From NCBI GenBank assembly GCA_008704415.1, contig VXIS01000016.1, forward strand, positions 124,001 through 188,000: a stretch of DNA of 64,000 nt. Reading direction: 5' to 3'. The stretch is from Sphaerosporella brunnea (Eukaryota; Ascomycota; Pezizomycetes; Pezizales; Pyronemataceae). Of the stretch, positions 31,721 to 45,723 are shown in pieces. The stretch's first letter is position 1; each line of letters starts with the position of its first letter. The notes beneath the pieces are model-generated. The model made no database searches. It saw only the letters and a list, made by a program, of their open reading frames with translations, and was not told the origin of the DNA. The position numbers and the translations under genes are program-made.

Positions 31721-32478
31721 ATGGACGCGCTCCTCGACCAACTCGGACTCTCGGAGCTGCTCCGTCTAAAACCCAGACAAATTCTGAGCCAGGTCCTCAA
31801 TTTCGCGCTGATCTTGGGCACCGCTTTCATGATGTGGAAAGGACTCTCTGTAGCCACAGACTCGCCTTCTCCGATTGTGGTGGTACTGTCCGGAAGGTGT
31901 GAAAATTCCCACAGCTTTTCTTTTTTTTTCTTTCTTTTTCTCTTGTCTACATGGCTGACTTTTTTTTTTTTTTTTTTACTGCGGGGTAGTATGGAACCGG
32001 CATTCCAGCGCGGCGATTTACTTTTCCTGTGGAATAGGAATCTGGGGATGAACCAATACGCCGGCCCGCCGATTGTGAACAGCTCACAGTTCCCCGGAAC
32101 GCAGGTGGGAGAGATCGTGGTGTACAACATTGTTGGGAAGGATATTCCGATCGTGCACCGGGTGGTAAGGAAGCACAAGGGCTTGTATGTCATCCATCCT
32201 CCGTCCAGCTCTCGCGGACGGGATACGGGCTAACTGGTGACTGCTGTAGGAGAACACCCTTCAACCTACTCACGAAGGGCGACAACAACCACGCAGATGA
32301 CACAGAGCTGTATGCGCGTAACCAGTACTACCTGGATAGAGAGAAGGAGGTGATTGGGAGCGTGGTCGGGTACATACCGTTTGTGGGGTATGTCACTATC
32401 TTGCTCAGCGAGCATCCATGGTTGAAGTCGGCTATGCTGGGGATTATGGGGTTGTTGGTCATTTTGCAGAGGGAATAG
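31721..32478 (+). CDS. SEC11: Signal peptidase complex catalytic subunit Sec11
   Basis: ER membrane serine protease that removes signal peptides during translocation. Three exons: 31721-31896, 31990-32184 and 32250-32478, giving 199 aa. A single N-terminal transmembrane helix (about 27-45) precedes the catalytic box SGSMEP. The catalytic Ser59 codon AGT is split by intron 1 (AG|T). The general-base region reads IPIVHRVV and the conserved Asp box is [22 protein letters not shown]-terminal hydrophobic stretch follows ([20 protein letters not shown]). Length and order match fungal Sec11. Intron 1 is T-rich. The translocon subunit Sss1 is encoded at 51.6 kb. Confidence 0.95.
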
Positions 32479-33361
32479 ATTATTTGTGCCGGGAACGGGG
32501 CCCAGGGCGAGAAAAAAAACCTTCGAGTAAGGGCTCAATTCACCCTACCAATAACGTTGGGTGGCAAAAGGCAGAACATCTGCCTCACCCCCAAAGTGCG
32601 GATGGCAGAACAGAGCCGCACGGCGCCAGCCAAAAAAACGGACTACACTTTCTACTGAGTTTCGGTACTTCCTTTTCAGTTTATGGCTTGTGTCGGAGGG
32701 GACTCACCAGAAGATACCCCTCTGGCGAAGCGTCATGAAAGATTCCTCGCACCAAGCCCCACCCGCTTCCCACCCATTTCCTTAGGCAATCTGCCCCTTC
32801 CGAAAGCTCACTGCCCCCAAAGCTACCTACCAAGCTAGTCTTGGTGGGTACAGACAACGACATTCCGATTTTTGGTAGCGAGGATGGAACTTGTGGGGCC
32901 CACTGCCTAGGCTTGCATCGCAACCTTGAAGGCCGCAAAATTGACAAGTTCGTCGTGAGGTCACGGTTGCATATAGTTGATATCCAGAAATGTACTCTTA
33001 GATGCATTAGGCCGCCGCCGACTTTGTGGCGGCATTGCGGAGAAGGTTGGCTGCTGATTGTAGGTATGGCAGCCATGACTCCGGGCTTCATGAGCGAACA
33101 CACGCTGTTCCAACCAAAATGACATCACAGTGTCTGCAATGCTCCCTGAGGAATGGCCCTCCAGCTACAAGAGGGACCAAGCAAAAGCCTACACCCCAAG
33201 CAACGGCGAACCAGACAAATCGAAGCAAGCATGGAATAAAAACGAGGTAGGATGGTATTGCAAACCGGAATATAAACACGCGCAATTGGAAAAACCACAA
33301 GCCGCCTACCAAAAGAGTCTATCCCTGCACCTCACTCTACACCAATCTATCTCATCGTAGT
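32479..33361. other. Convergent intergenic region SEC11/VMA10
   Basis: About 880 bp. Open frames exist on both strands but show no domains and no splice-supported structure. No repeats recognised. Confidence 0.5.
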
Positions 33362-33936
33362 CTAAGCAACCTTCGCAGCGTTGCGGTGCGGCTGCGGCTT
33401 GACATCGATCACAGCATTGACCAGGTCCTTGGTGACCTTCGGCAGCTTCTCGGCACCGATCTGCTGGATCTCTTGCAGCTTCGCCTGGACCTCCTTCTCG
33501 GCCTCCTGTTCGGCCTGCGCGTGGACACCTGAGTGCTAACCTGTGCGTCAGCACTCTGGAAATTGCTCGAAGGAGTGGAGAAAATCTACCTCCGCTTCAA
33601 ACTTCTTGAATTCGGCCTCCTTCTGCTTCTTGTACTCCTCTATCTCCTTATGTGCCTCGTTACGCGCGTCCTTGACTTTCTGTGTCCGGTCTGTGGAGGA
33701 GCTGTTAGAGTCGCTCTGTTCGGGAGTGGAGGGAACGAAACGCACAGGCACGCGCTCGCTGGACGATTTTTTGAGCTTCGCGCTCAGCCTAGTTTCTGTA
33801 TCAGCTGCTGGAGTTCGGGAAGGGAGGACGGAGGAGCTACATCGAGCAGCGTTTGGATTCCGGAGGAGTTCTGGGCAGACTGTGAGTTGCATTAGCTGTG
33901 TTCAAGCAGACAGAAAGCGGCAGTGGAAGATACCAT
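33362..33936 (-). CDS. VMA10: V-type proton ATPase subunit G
   Basis: Peripheral-stalk subunit linking V1 and V0. Five exons on the minus strand: 33936-33934, 33879-33841, 33788-33746, 33690-33590 and 33535-33362, giving 119 aa, the family length. Exon 1 is the ATG alone. Assembled, it reads MSAQNSSGIQTLLD, AEREAQKIVQRARAYRTQ, KVKDARNEAHKEIEEYKKQK, EAEFKKFEAEHSG and so on, a near-perfect match to the family's N-terminal half. The C-terminal half is a coiled coil. The splice choices are fixed by conservation: GTGCGT donor with CCACAG acceptor restores the conserved Tyr, and GTTAG acceptor restores FEAEHSG. It is divergent from CEF1 with 246 bp between start codons. Confidence 0.93.
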
Positions 33937-34014
33937 TGGGTTGCAGTTCTTGAGGTCGAGATGGGGGAGCTGGGGAAAGCTGGCTGGGAGGTGTTCGTCA
34001 CTCCGCTTGGCTAG

Positions 34015-36607
<2,593 letters not shown>

Positions 36608-36917
36608 GCCGGAACCAATTATTGGATTGTATGATTGTAGTCTAGTCGTCTGCATTTCTTGGAGCATGGGGGATGACGAAAGTTTCAAATTCAAGGCAAT
36701 GATGAAACCAAGCTTCAAGCGAGAATCTAATCCTAGGCCCTATTATTTGCAGGCCTCTCATTTTATCGTGAACCATAAGCCTACACCACTCACGTACACT
36801 CACTCGTTCACCAAATGATTAAACCACTGATCAATTCACCGTAACTTCATGAATTCCTCATGAGCCACAATCCGATGCCACGACCCCATTTTGAAAACAA
36901 AAAGACAAATATCCTAA
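36608..36917. other. Convergent 3' region CEF1/TIF32
   Basis: About 310 bp, no gene or notable repeat. Confidence 0.65.
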
Positions 36918-39900
36918 CTAACGCCACTTATCACCCGTAGCCCTCGGCTTCTGGTCACGGTTATCCTTCTTCTCTCCCTCGCCGTTACCCCTGCGTGCCG
37001 GCGGGACCCAGCGCCCCCCACCTCCACTGGGCGGGGTGTCGCTACGCTCCGGCCCACGGCGGGCGGGGGGACGGTAGGCGCCGCCTGAAGGCTTGGTCTC
37101 CGCGGCAGGCGGCGGAGAAGGCGTAGCATCCTGGACCGACGGGGCAGGAGGGGCAACCGGCTGCTCCTCGCGGGGAAGGGTGCGGGGAGCAAGGTTGAGA
37201 CGACGGCGTTCACCAGCGGGGGCAGCAGCGGGCTCCGGAGGGGGGGCGGCACCGCCGGCAGCAACCTTGGCGGCCTCGCGGTCACGCCACAAAGGACGGC
37301 CTCCGGCAGCGCCAGTGCGCCAACGGCCTTCGTCGCTGGAGGCGGCGGCGGGGGTGGCAGCCGCGGCGGCAGCAAGACGGCGGGCGACGAGACGTTCTTC
37401 GGCCTCGATCTCGCGCTGGCGTTGGATGGCAGCCTTTTCGTCAGCGGCCCTGGGGATACATGTTAGTAGTTGATTATGAAAAACTGCAGGGAAAAAACGT
37501 ACTTGCGCTCCTCCTTGAGCTTGATCATGGCCTCGCGGTGCTCGGCGTCGCGCCTGGCCTTTTCCTTCTCTTCCAGGATGCGGCGCTCTTGGGCTTCGCG
37601 GGCCTCGCGCTCCTCCTTCTCTTTCTGCAGGCGGATACGCTCCTCCTCGGCTTCCTTCTCGCGACGTTTACGCTCGGAGCGCTCGCGGACATCCTTGCGG
37701 CGCTTCTCCATAGCCTTCTGGAGCTCTCGCTCGGCAGCCTTGCGGCGCTGTTCGAACTCCTGGGAACGCTGCTGCTTGATTTCGTCGCGGAAAGCCTCAT
37801 AGGCGCCAACGAGTCTGCCGAGGCGGTTCTTGAGGGCGACGGCCTCTTCGTGCTGAGCCTTCGCGGCATCGAGAGTGATCTTCTTGGCAGCCTCGTACGC
37901 AGCGAGGTCCTCCGCCTTCTGGCGCTCCCAGTCCTGGGGGAGAACCTTAACCTCCTCACGACGGTAAGCACGCTCAAGGTGATCAATACGCTTGCCGGTC
38001 TGGTGGAGCCTCTCCGACATCTGACGCTTCTCCTTCTCGAGCTGCTGGAGCTTGAGCAGACGGATCTGGTTGCTGTCCAGATCGCCAATGTTCTCGAGGT
38101 CGATCTTGGTGTCCAGGGCAAGTTCCTCAACTTGCTTCTTGAGCTCCTCCTTGCGGATACGCTCCTGCTCAGCCTTGACACGCTCAAGCTCACGCTTCTT
38201 CTGCTGGTCGGCAATGCGGGCGGCTTCAGCGAGACGAGCCTCCTCCACTCGGGCGGCGCGGAACTGAGCTTCTTCTTTCTCCTTCTTGAGGAGAGTGGCT
38301 TCGGCCAGTTCCTTCTTCTTCTCGATGATGTTGCGGCGGGCAAGGGTTTCGGCGTGCTCCTTCTGGGCGCCAGCAAGAGCCCGCTGCTGAGAAGCAGCCT
38401 TGGCTTCCTCACGCTCGGCCAAGAAGGTCGGGTCGACATGGGTGCAGGTGAGGTACATCGCCTTCGCGAGTCTGGAGAGCTGAGTGCGAACAATCTCGGA
38501 GGGAGTGCTCTGCAGCTTCTGGACGGAGGTGTCCTTCTCGGCCGAGCCAGCACCTGATCCGGGGTGAAGGGCCTTGGTGGTAGAGAAGATGTCCGACTCG
38601 AAGGTGAGGACGCCAGCGGAGTGGTCGATACGGATGGATAGGTCACCCTTCTTGCAACCGTTCATGATGAACTTCTCGATGACGGTAGGGGTGATCTCGA
38701 AGGGCGAGGGGAAGGAGGCGAGCTCGAGAACGAAGCTGAGCTGAACCGAGTCGTAAACCTGGGAGAGCTGCTGGAACAACCTGGTAAGAATGACCTGCTG
38801 GAGGGGCTGGACGTAAGGCTCCATGTCGGGGTCGTTGGCGATCTGAACCAAGATGGGCGAGATCTTCTTGCAGATGCTGAGAGGGTGGAAGTCGACCTCG
38901 AGGATGGTGTAGAGGTCACGGATCTCAGGGCGAGCGCGCTTCAGGAGGCCCTTGTTTAGGATATCCTTGAAGAGGGAGGCACGGGTAGGAGCCTTGGCCA
39001 GTCCGAGAAGGTTGGTCAGACGGGTGTTCTTGGTCCGCTTAGCCTCATCAACATCGAGGAGAGCGCCCTTGGACCGAGCCTGGCTGATCACGGGGATCGA
39101 AAGAGCGGCCAAAAGGTAAAGCGAGGAGACACGGGTCCAGTCAGCGTCGGTGGTGCTGGGCGAGTCCTTCTTCAAAGCCTGACCGGAAGCAACCTGGGCA
39201 GCACTACTGCGCAGGAGGTTGTAGTATCTGCTCCAAGCAGCGGCGTGGAAGAGGTAGTTGTCCGAAACCAAGAAAATTCGGGTCAGGTTCTGGTAGTAGT
39301 TGGCCATCATGATGTTCTTGGCGGGCCTCTTGCTGAGGTTAAGGAGGGTGTGGATGTCCTCGACAGAACGGAAAGCCTCCTGCCACAGCTCCAACTCAAC
39401 CGCGACATTCAGCTGTTGGAAGCGGGTGTCTAAGTGGCGCTGCAGAGTGTCGGGGTCGTTCAGGTTGATGGCGTGCATCTGGCTGGCGTACTTGGCGGCA
39501 TTTTGAACGTGGTTCCTGAGCAGCTCGCAGAGTCTGCGGAACTCAGTCTTGCGAGTGTATTTCAAGCAGAACTGGAAAGCCTGCAGAGCGGTGCTCTGGT
39601 ACATAGTCTCCAAACGAGCATTGTTGCGGAGAATGTCGAGCACGGTGCGGTAAGTCTCCCACAAGAACTTGAGCCATGGAGTGACGACGGCACGGTCGGT
39701 ACGGTCCTTGGACTGTTCACCGGAAACGGTGGACAGGAGGATAGACTCCGGGGTCTCGGAAGCCTCAAGATCCTCAATTTGGTCAAGGGCGATCTGCTCG
39801 GCGCGCTCCTGGGCTTCGGTGACCTTGGCCTCAGCAAGCTCGATGAAACGCTTGAGAACCAACTGTAGCACACAAGACACCACATCAGCAACCACGCACA

Positions 39901-40260
39901 TCAACACTCGTCCAAATGGTCTCAACGCACCTCGATAGTCTGAACGCTGGTGTTCTGGGCAATGTTCTTGTACTGGTACAATCCATCCTTGGCAGTCTTT
40001 CCCTTTCGCAAGCTCACGCAAAGCTCGACGAAAAGGATCATCACCGGCTCGAGAGAGGCGATGGGCGAGTTCCGGGTGCGCTTGGAGGTGACATGGTCGT
40101 GGAGAAGTTCAAGTGCACCGAGGTTCTTGTTGACAGCGACGAGCTCTTGAGCACGCTGCAGGTTGTTGAAGGTATCCGGTCAGCACATCTGAATCGCCGC
40201 TGGGGGCCGACAACAAACCTTGAGAACATTCTCAGGCTTCGCGTGAGGTGGTGGCGGCAT
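36918..40260 (-). CDS. TIF32: Translation initiation factor eIF3 subunit a
   Basis: Largest scaffold subunit of eIF3, binding the 40S ribosome and other initiation factors in the cytoplasm. Four exons on the minus strand: 40260-40219, 40155-39931, 39862-37503 and 37449-36918, giving 1052 aa. It begins [20 protein letters not shown], the standard N-terminus. The PCI region (about 340-520) includes [20 protein letters not shown] and the segment ending [16 protein letters not shown] long, highly charged coiled coil (about 560-880) follows. The C-terminus is Ala/Pro/Arg/Gly-rich with repeated PPARRG units, ending RATGDKWR. Introns are 50-68 bp; the last has a textbook ACTAAC branch site. A very G-rich stretch on the plus strand (40320-40365) lies in the upstream region. 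Confidence 0.96.
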
Positions 40261-41561
40261 GATTGCAGCTCGGGGGTTGATCGCAGAACAGAGATAGCGA
40301 AACCTCTGATGGATCGTAGATGGGGGGAGGCGGGGCGGGGTGGGGGGTGGGGGGGGGTGGTGTGCGGCTGGGTTTGACGAGGTGAGGTTGGCTCTCGGGA
40401 AGTTTTTCGCCAGGTGTGCACCGAATGCGGTAAGCGCTCAGCACACAAATTTGGGAGGGTGTGACTGCGCAAAAGTGAGGCTGAGACGGCGAGAAAGAGC
40501 ACACACCAGCCACAAAAAGACAAGAATATGGCAATAGAGACGAAAGTGTGGGGAGCAAAGCTGGAGAGAATCGTGAATCAAATATCAAATGTAATATCGA
40601 ACAGTTTTGCGAAACACGGAAAATTTACCCGACCTTTTCCCGAGTGATACGCGGTGGGTAAGCTCTGTCACAACACACACATACGTTTCACCGGTATTCT
40701 ACGCGATTGGGAATCGAGTGAAGCTGAACTTACCATGGCTCGCCGTGTGGTCACCACACGGATGCTCACTTGTAGTTAATTAATAATTAAGTCATCGTAT
40801 CGGCTTTCCCTCGTGTATCACGTGATAGCGTGAGAAGTCTTGGCGTCAATAGCAGCCACAAGGCTGAATTGTGCCGACAGCCCCCTCGGCGAGAAAAACC
40901 CTAACCCTTTGCACGCCTGGTCGTTTCGCAAGAATTCCTCCAGTTTTTGATCCCAGTGCATCGTGTAAAGAGTTGTTGAAGAGAGAACTGAATAATCTGC
41001 AGATATCACGTTCTGGCACGCCCAACTGGATCTCGTTGCCGTACCTCCTCGACGGCACAAATCCCGGAAAACCTAACCCTGCCATCGGCACCCCAAACAA
41101 AAACACATGTAACTCCACGGGTTTTAAAGCAATTTGGTCGATATCAAAGCTAGGAAGCTATTCTACAAGATCGTGTATTCGACGAAGCGAAAATCGCGCT
41201 GAAAAGTGTGACACTGTGAACGTGTTCTCTCCTAGCGCACACAGGGTCAGGGGTAGACAACATGTATTACCTAATGCCGCTAACATGGATTACCTAATAC
41301 TGCAGTTACCAACTCTGATGGCATGTCGGTTGCCCCCGCCAAATCTCGGGGAACCTGTCTTTGCCGCTCGTCCACGCCATCACAGCACCCCCCAACAAAA
41401 ACCAAAAAACTCATCAGCCCACTTCACGTATCATACCCGCATACCAGCAAACGCCACATCAACCACCCCCCCCATCTACTCGCCGCACCTTACATTTCCG
41501 TACCCCTGCCCGGAGGTCCCCCCCCCACTCGCAATAGTCGATCTCTCGCTACTTATATATA
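40261..41561. promoter_or_regulatory. 1.3 kb divergent region TIF32/NFS1
   Basis: No gene recognised. A long G-run block on the plus strand (about 40320-40365) lies 60-105 bp upstream of the TIF32 ATG. An AT-rich patch lies at 40777-40795. A TCACGTGA site is near 40819. TATATATAA lies immediately before the NFS1 ATG, too close to act as a conventional TATA box for that start. Confidence 0.5.
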
Positions 41562-43345
41562 ATGCCTTCCCCCGCCATCGTGGCACGCTGTGCTGCCCAG
41601 CGGTTAACCGCCGCCTCGTCTCGTTCCGTGCTTCCCTCTGCCCTGCGCTTCTCATCGCGGACACCCCTGCGTGCCGCTGCCATCTGCCAATCTCGCCACT
41701 ACGTCACCCCCTCGGCCGCCCAGAACGCTACCGTCGATGTCGAGAATAGGAAGATCGAGACCGCCGAGGTGCTGCACCAGACGGGGAAGAACCCGGCCGA
41801 CATCGACGTCGGCGGCATGCCTCACGCGGATGCCATGATGTCTCCGCAGGCTGGTACGCTGCGACTCTCTCCGCCGCGAGATGCCTGCGCTAACTCGGCG
41901 TTCCCGCCTCAGGAATCCTGAAGCAAGCTACCATCATGGACCAAGGCGCGCGACCCATCTATATGGACATGCAGGCGACGACTCCGACCGACCCACGCGT
42001 TTTGGATGCCATGCTCCCGTTCTACACTGGCCTCTACGGAAACCCGCACTCGCGGACGCACGCCTACGGTTGGGAGGCTGAGAAGGCGGTTGACAAGGCG
42101 CGCGAGCACATCGCGGACCTGGTCGGTGCCGACCCGAAGGAGATCATCTTCACGTCTGGCGCCACCGAGAGTAATAATATGTCGATCAAGGGTGTGGCGC
42201 GGTTCTATAAAGCAAAGAAGAAGCACATTATCACTTCACAGACTGAGCACAAGTGCGTGCTGGACTCGTGCCGACACTTGCAGGAGGAGGGTTTCGAGGT
42301 GACCTATCTGCCGGTGCAGAACAACGGCCTCATCGACTTGAAGCAGCTGGAGGCCGCCATTAGGCCGGACACCTCTCTTGTCTCGATTATGACCGTCAAC
42401 AATGAAATCGGTGTGATCCAGCCGATGGAGGAGATTGGAAGGATCTGCAAGAAGCACAAGGTCTTCTTCCACACGGATGCTGCGCAGGCTGTGGGGAAGA
42501 TCCCTGTGGACGTCAACAAGTGGGGCGTCGACCTGATGAGTATTTCCGGCCACAAGATCTACGGGCCCAAGGGAATCGGCGCGTGCTTCGTGCGAAGACG
42601 TCCCAGGGTCAGACTTGAGCCTATCATCTCCGGTGGAGGACAGGAGCGAGGACTGCGTAGCGGTACTCTCGCGCCTCCGTTGGTCGTTGGCATGGGAGAG
42701 GCCTGCCGGATAGCAAAGGAGGAGCTGGCTGTACGTATCCCCACCCCCTTCGTAATGATGATACCTTGCTTCAAACAATCCGAGCATCGCGACATGAAGC
42801 AACGTCTCAGACGTTGTGTCGGCGGCGCCGTGACGATTGTGCAGGGGTACTGAACGGTTATCCTTCTGTTTGCACGATTGTTCCCCTCCATTGCGTCACT
42901 GTTAACACGTGATGATCTACAGTACGACCACGCCCGCGTCTCCGCCCTTTCCAAGCGTCTCCAGGATGGTCTCCTCGCGATGGAACACACAACTCTGAAC
43001 GGCTCCCCCGACCACCGCTACCCCGGTTGCGTCAACATCTCGTTCGCCTACGTCGAGGGTGAGTCCCTTCTCATGGCACTTAAAGACATCGCCCTTTCCT
43101 CGGGCTCAGCCTGTACCTCTGCTTCTCTCGAGCCGTCGTACGTGCTCCGCGCCCTCGGATCCTCGGATGAAAGCGCACACTCGAGTATCCGCTTCGGAAT
43201 TGGACGGTTCACGACGGAGGCAGAGATCGATTACGTTCTCAAGGCGGTTAAGGAGCGCGTGAACTTCTTGAGGGAGCTGAGTCCGCTGTGGGAGCTAGTG
43301 CAGGAGGGTGTGGATTTGAGTACCATCGAGTGGACGGGGCATTAA
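41562..43345 (+). CDS. NFS1: Mitochondrial cysteine desulfurase
   Basis: PLP enzyme that supplies sulfur from cysteine for Fe-S cluster assembly and tRNA thiolation. Three exons: 41562-41853, 41913-42730 and 42923-43345, giving 510 aa. The N-terminus is an Arg/Ser/Ala-rich mitochondrial presequence (about 1-50), followed by a variable linker. The mature enzyme starts at [20 protein letters not shown]. The PLP-binding lysine is in [12 protein letters not shown], near residue 312. The catalytic loop [20 protein letters not shown] carries the active-site Cys near residue 434. The C-terminus [20 protein letters not shown] is typical. Intron 2 is 192 bp, longer than most here. Confidence 0.96.
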
Positions 43346-43717
43346 AATGGGCGTCGGTCGTTGTGAATAGCATTTTTTTTGTTCGCTCGTTGAGCTGATT
43401 CATGCATGCGTTAATGACATGATACTTTTTTTTTTCGGGAATGTTTTGATATCTGTATATTAACTACTTACTCATCAACATCTGCGGCGCTTCTCCAACT
43501 GCATCCTGGAAGAGTAATAGTGAGAAAATATTCCCCGGGGTACGGCCGATCATTTCCAGAAGCTGTGATGAGTTCAAGTCTCGTGAAAGAAGTAAATGTG
43601 AGAGGTGTGTCCAACATTAGAGACTTGCCGTTGCCAAGCCGCGCGAGCTGCAGTGAGATTCGCGAGATCCTTGGAGCTCTTCGCCATCCAAACCAACTCA
43701 TCCCACGGCCAACCACC
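43346..43717. other. NFS1-SNU23 intergenic region
   Basis: About 370 bp with T-runs at 43372-43380 and 43426-43434 after NFS1. No gene seen. Confidence 0.6.
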
Positions 43718-44505
43718 ATGGCAGAAAAAAAGACCAGCTCCGCGCCCGGTGGCGACACAGTACCACCCCCTCCCCCTCTTTGGCTCCCTCTCCTTAACAT
43801 CTCTATCTATATCTACTAATATCCGCGCTACAGGGTTTCCGCCGCCAATGGGACCGCGAGGAATACGCGGCGAAAGCGCGTGAGCGCGAAGCCAAAGAAC
43901 GGGCCGAAGGGAAACTCCGAGCCGAGGCCAAAGCCGCGGGCAAAAAATACTACGCTCCTGTAGCCGACGATGCGGAGATGATCAGCGCCCGCCGGGAGCG
44001 CATCAATTTCGAAGAGAACCTGAATAAATCGCAGCTAGTCCCCGGTTCTGCTGCGGTGGGGAAGAGGGGAAAGGGTGCTGGATTTTATTGTGAGGCTTGT
44101 GATCTCACGTATAAGGACTCGCTCCAGTGGGTCGATCATTTGAACTCGAAACAGCATTTGGTTGCTACTGGAAAGACGGCGGAGGTGGAGAGGGCTACAC
44201 TTGAAGATGTTCTAAAGAGACTGGAGTGGTTGAAACGGCAGAGGGAACAGAGGGAGAAGGGAGAGCATTGGGATTTGAGGAAGCGCCTTGAGGAGAGGCA
44301 GAGGCTGGAGGAGGAGGAGAGGATAAGGAAGAGGGAAAAGAGGAAGGAGGCTAAGAAGAGAAAGCGGGCGGTTGAGATCAAGAAGGAGGAGGGAGCCACT
44401 GCTGCTGCTGAGCAGGCGGAGGACGTGGAGATGGATGATGACGCGGCGATGATGGCCAGGATGATGGGCTTCAGTGGTGGGTTCGGGAGCACGAAGAAGA
44501 ACTGA
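43718..44505 (+). CDS. SNU23: U4/U6.U5 tri-snRNP zinc-finger protein Snu23
   Basis: Spliceosome B-complex factor (ZMAT2 in animals). Two exons, 43718-43759 and 43834-44505, giving 237 aa. The family signature GFRRQWDREEYAAKAREREA starts exon 2. The matrin-type C2H2 finger is complete: FYCEACDLTYKDSLQWVDHL then NSKQHL. It is followed by LEDVLKRLEWLKRQREQ, then a Lys/Glu/Arg-rich coiled coil and a C-terminus DDDAAMMARMMGFSGGFGST. The 74-bp intron has a CTAAT branch site. A long GAT microsatellite begins 18 bp past the stop codon. Confidence 0.94.
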
Positions 44506-44522
44506 TCAGGAAGTCCATCTCG

Positions 44523-44578
<56 letters not shown>

Positions 44579-45033
44579 CATATGGGCGTTTTGGCGTTTG
44601 TTTGGTTTCCTTAAGAGAGGGAGTTGCACGAAGATGTCTGGAGGCGATCACAAAGAACAGTAAAAGCTCTACACGATCTGCAGGCGTTCATTTCCTCCAT
44701 ACAGACGACAGCGCAGTATCTGGCCGTGTTAGATAATTGGTCGCTTGATGCGTTGACCTTCCCAATGCCAATCACCGCCGCCTGCTCGAGTGATCCCTGC
44801 ACCTGCCCCAACCCAAAAAACACATGTAGGCAGGACACAGTTCCTGTCCCCCCCAGTACAGCACAGCAACCGTAACGTCCTCCGCCGAAAAGTGCCATCA
44901 GTACAACAACACAAAACGCCTCCATACATGCTCCCACAACGGCTACCATAGATATAGACACGGACTTCCTGGCCCTGAATTCCGTCCCGAAACTGGTCAG
45001 GAAGATCCGCATTCTTCCATGATTTAGCTTTTG
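44506..45033. other. Intergenic region with GAT microsatellite
   Basis: After the GAT tract there are long overlapping open frames on both strands (44624-44875 plus; 44611-45157 minus) with no recognisable domain. I did not call a gene. Confidence 0.45.
44524..44578. repeat. (GAT)n trinucleotide microsatellite
   Basis: About eighteen uninterrupted GAT units, directly after the SNU23 stop codon in the 3' flank. Likely length-polymorphic. Confidence 0.95.
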
Positions 45034-45619
45034 ATGCGGCCACTGTAAGCAGTTCCCCCTCCCCAAATCTTTGCGCGTTCCCGAGGGGCGACGGCGGGAG
45101 AAGCAGAAGGGGAGAACGAGAACGTCGTCCATGTGGCCAGCGAGAACACTTCACCATCCCCGAAACCTAAACTGCGCGCGGCTAACCACCACCACCACCT
45201 TTGCCGGCACCGTCCGCACATGATAGGTTGTTTGCGATCATAGTCTTCATTGCCGGTTACATCACAGCTCGTTACGCTCTCATCACTCAGGCGCTGGACC
45301 TTGCCCTCTTTGCTTGGGAGAACGGAGTTGTGGTGAGTTTATTTAGTGGTTTCTTCTTTCAACCCCCTACCCCCCCAGCCAGGCACCTCCGAAACCTCTC
45401 TTGAGCGGCTCCGCTGACTTGACGCGCGCACGCACGCGCGCATGCTTCTTCCTGCAGGGTCGGGCAACAAAAGGCTTTCTAATTCTGTCGATATTCTTCT
45501 TCCTATTCTGTATACCCATTGAACGTATCGTCGCTCGGGAAGCCGCCAACGAGGTTCGCACGCCCGATCCACACACGTCCTACGTCCCACGCAAACGGCC
45601 CGAAGCTAACAAGCGGTGA
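45034..45619 (+). CDS. Small 92-aa membrane protein, function unknown
   Basis: Three exons: 45034-45044, 45227-45332 and 45458-45619. Exons 2 and 3 are well supported by a GTGAGT donor, a CTGCAG acceptor and matching phase. They encode LLFAIIVFIAGYITARYALI, then LDLALFAWENGVV, then GRATKGFLILSIFFFLFCIP and IERIVAREAANEVRTPDPHT with a basic tail. There are two predicted transmembrane helices (about 4-22 and 45-63) and a hydrophilic Arg/Lys-rich C-terminus, with no obvious signal-cleavage site. The start is tentative: an 11-nt first exon (MRPL) with a GTAAGC donor and a 182-bp intron is the best in-phase solution. The intron between exons 2 and 3 is 125 bp. I cannot name the family. Confidence 0.55.
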
Positions 45620-45723
45620 CAACGCCCCAACAGAGCTCACGAAGCACCGGCGGCATCTCAGCGCGTGAACAGCTACGGCGACGGGGGAGTTTCTAAGAAA
45701 AAGCGAGCGCGAGTAGTAATAAT

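Noticed and set aside
37525..38646. Long serine/arginine-rich and leucine-rich frames overlapping TIF32
   Set aside because: Shadow frames of the Glu/Arg/Lys-rich coiled coil; TIF32 itself is clearly conserved.
44611..45157. Long overlapping open frames on the minus strand opposite the small membrane-protein gene's first intron, plus an opposing plus-strand frame 44624-44875
   Set aside because: Cys- and Gly-rich or low-complexity translations with no recognisable motif; the two strands are open simply because of base composition.
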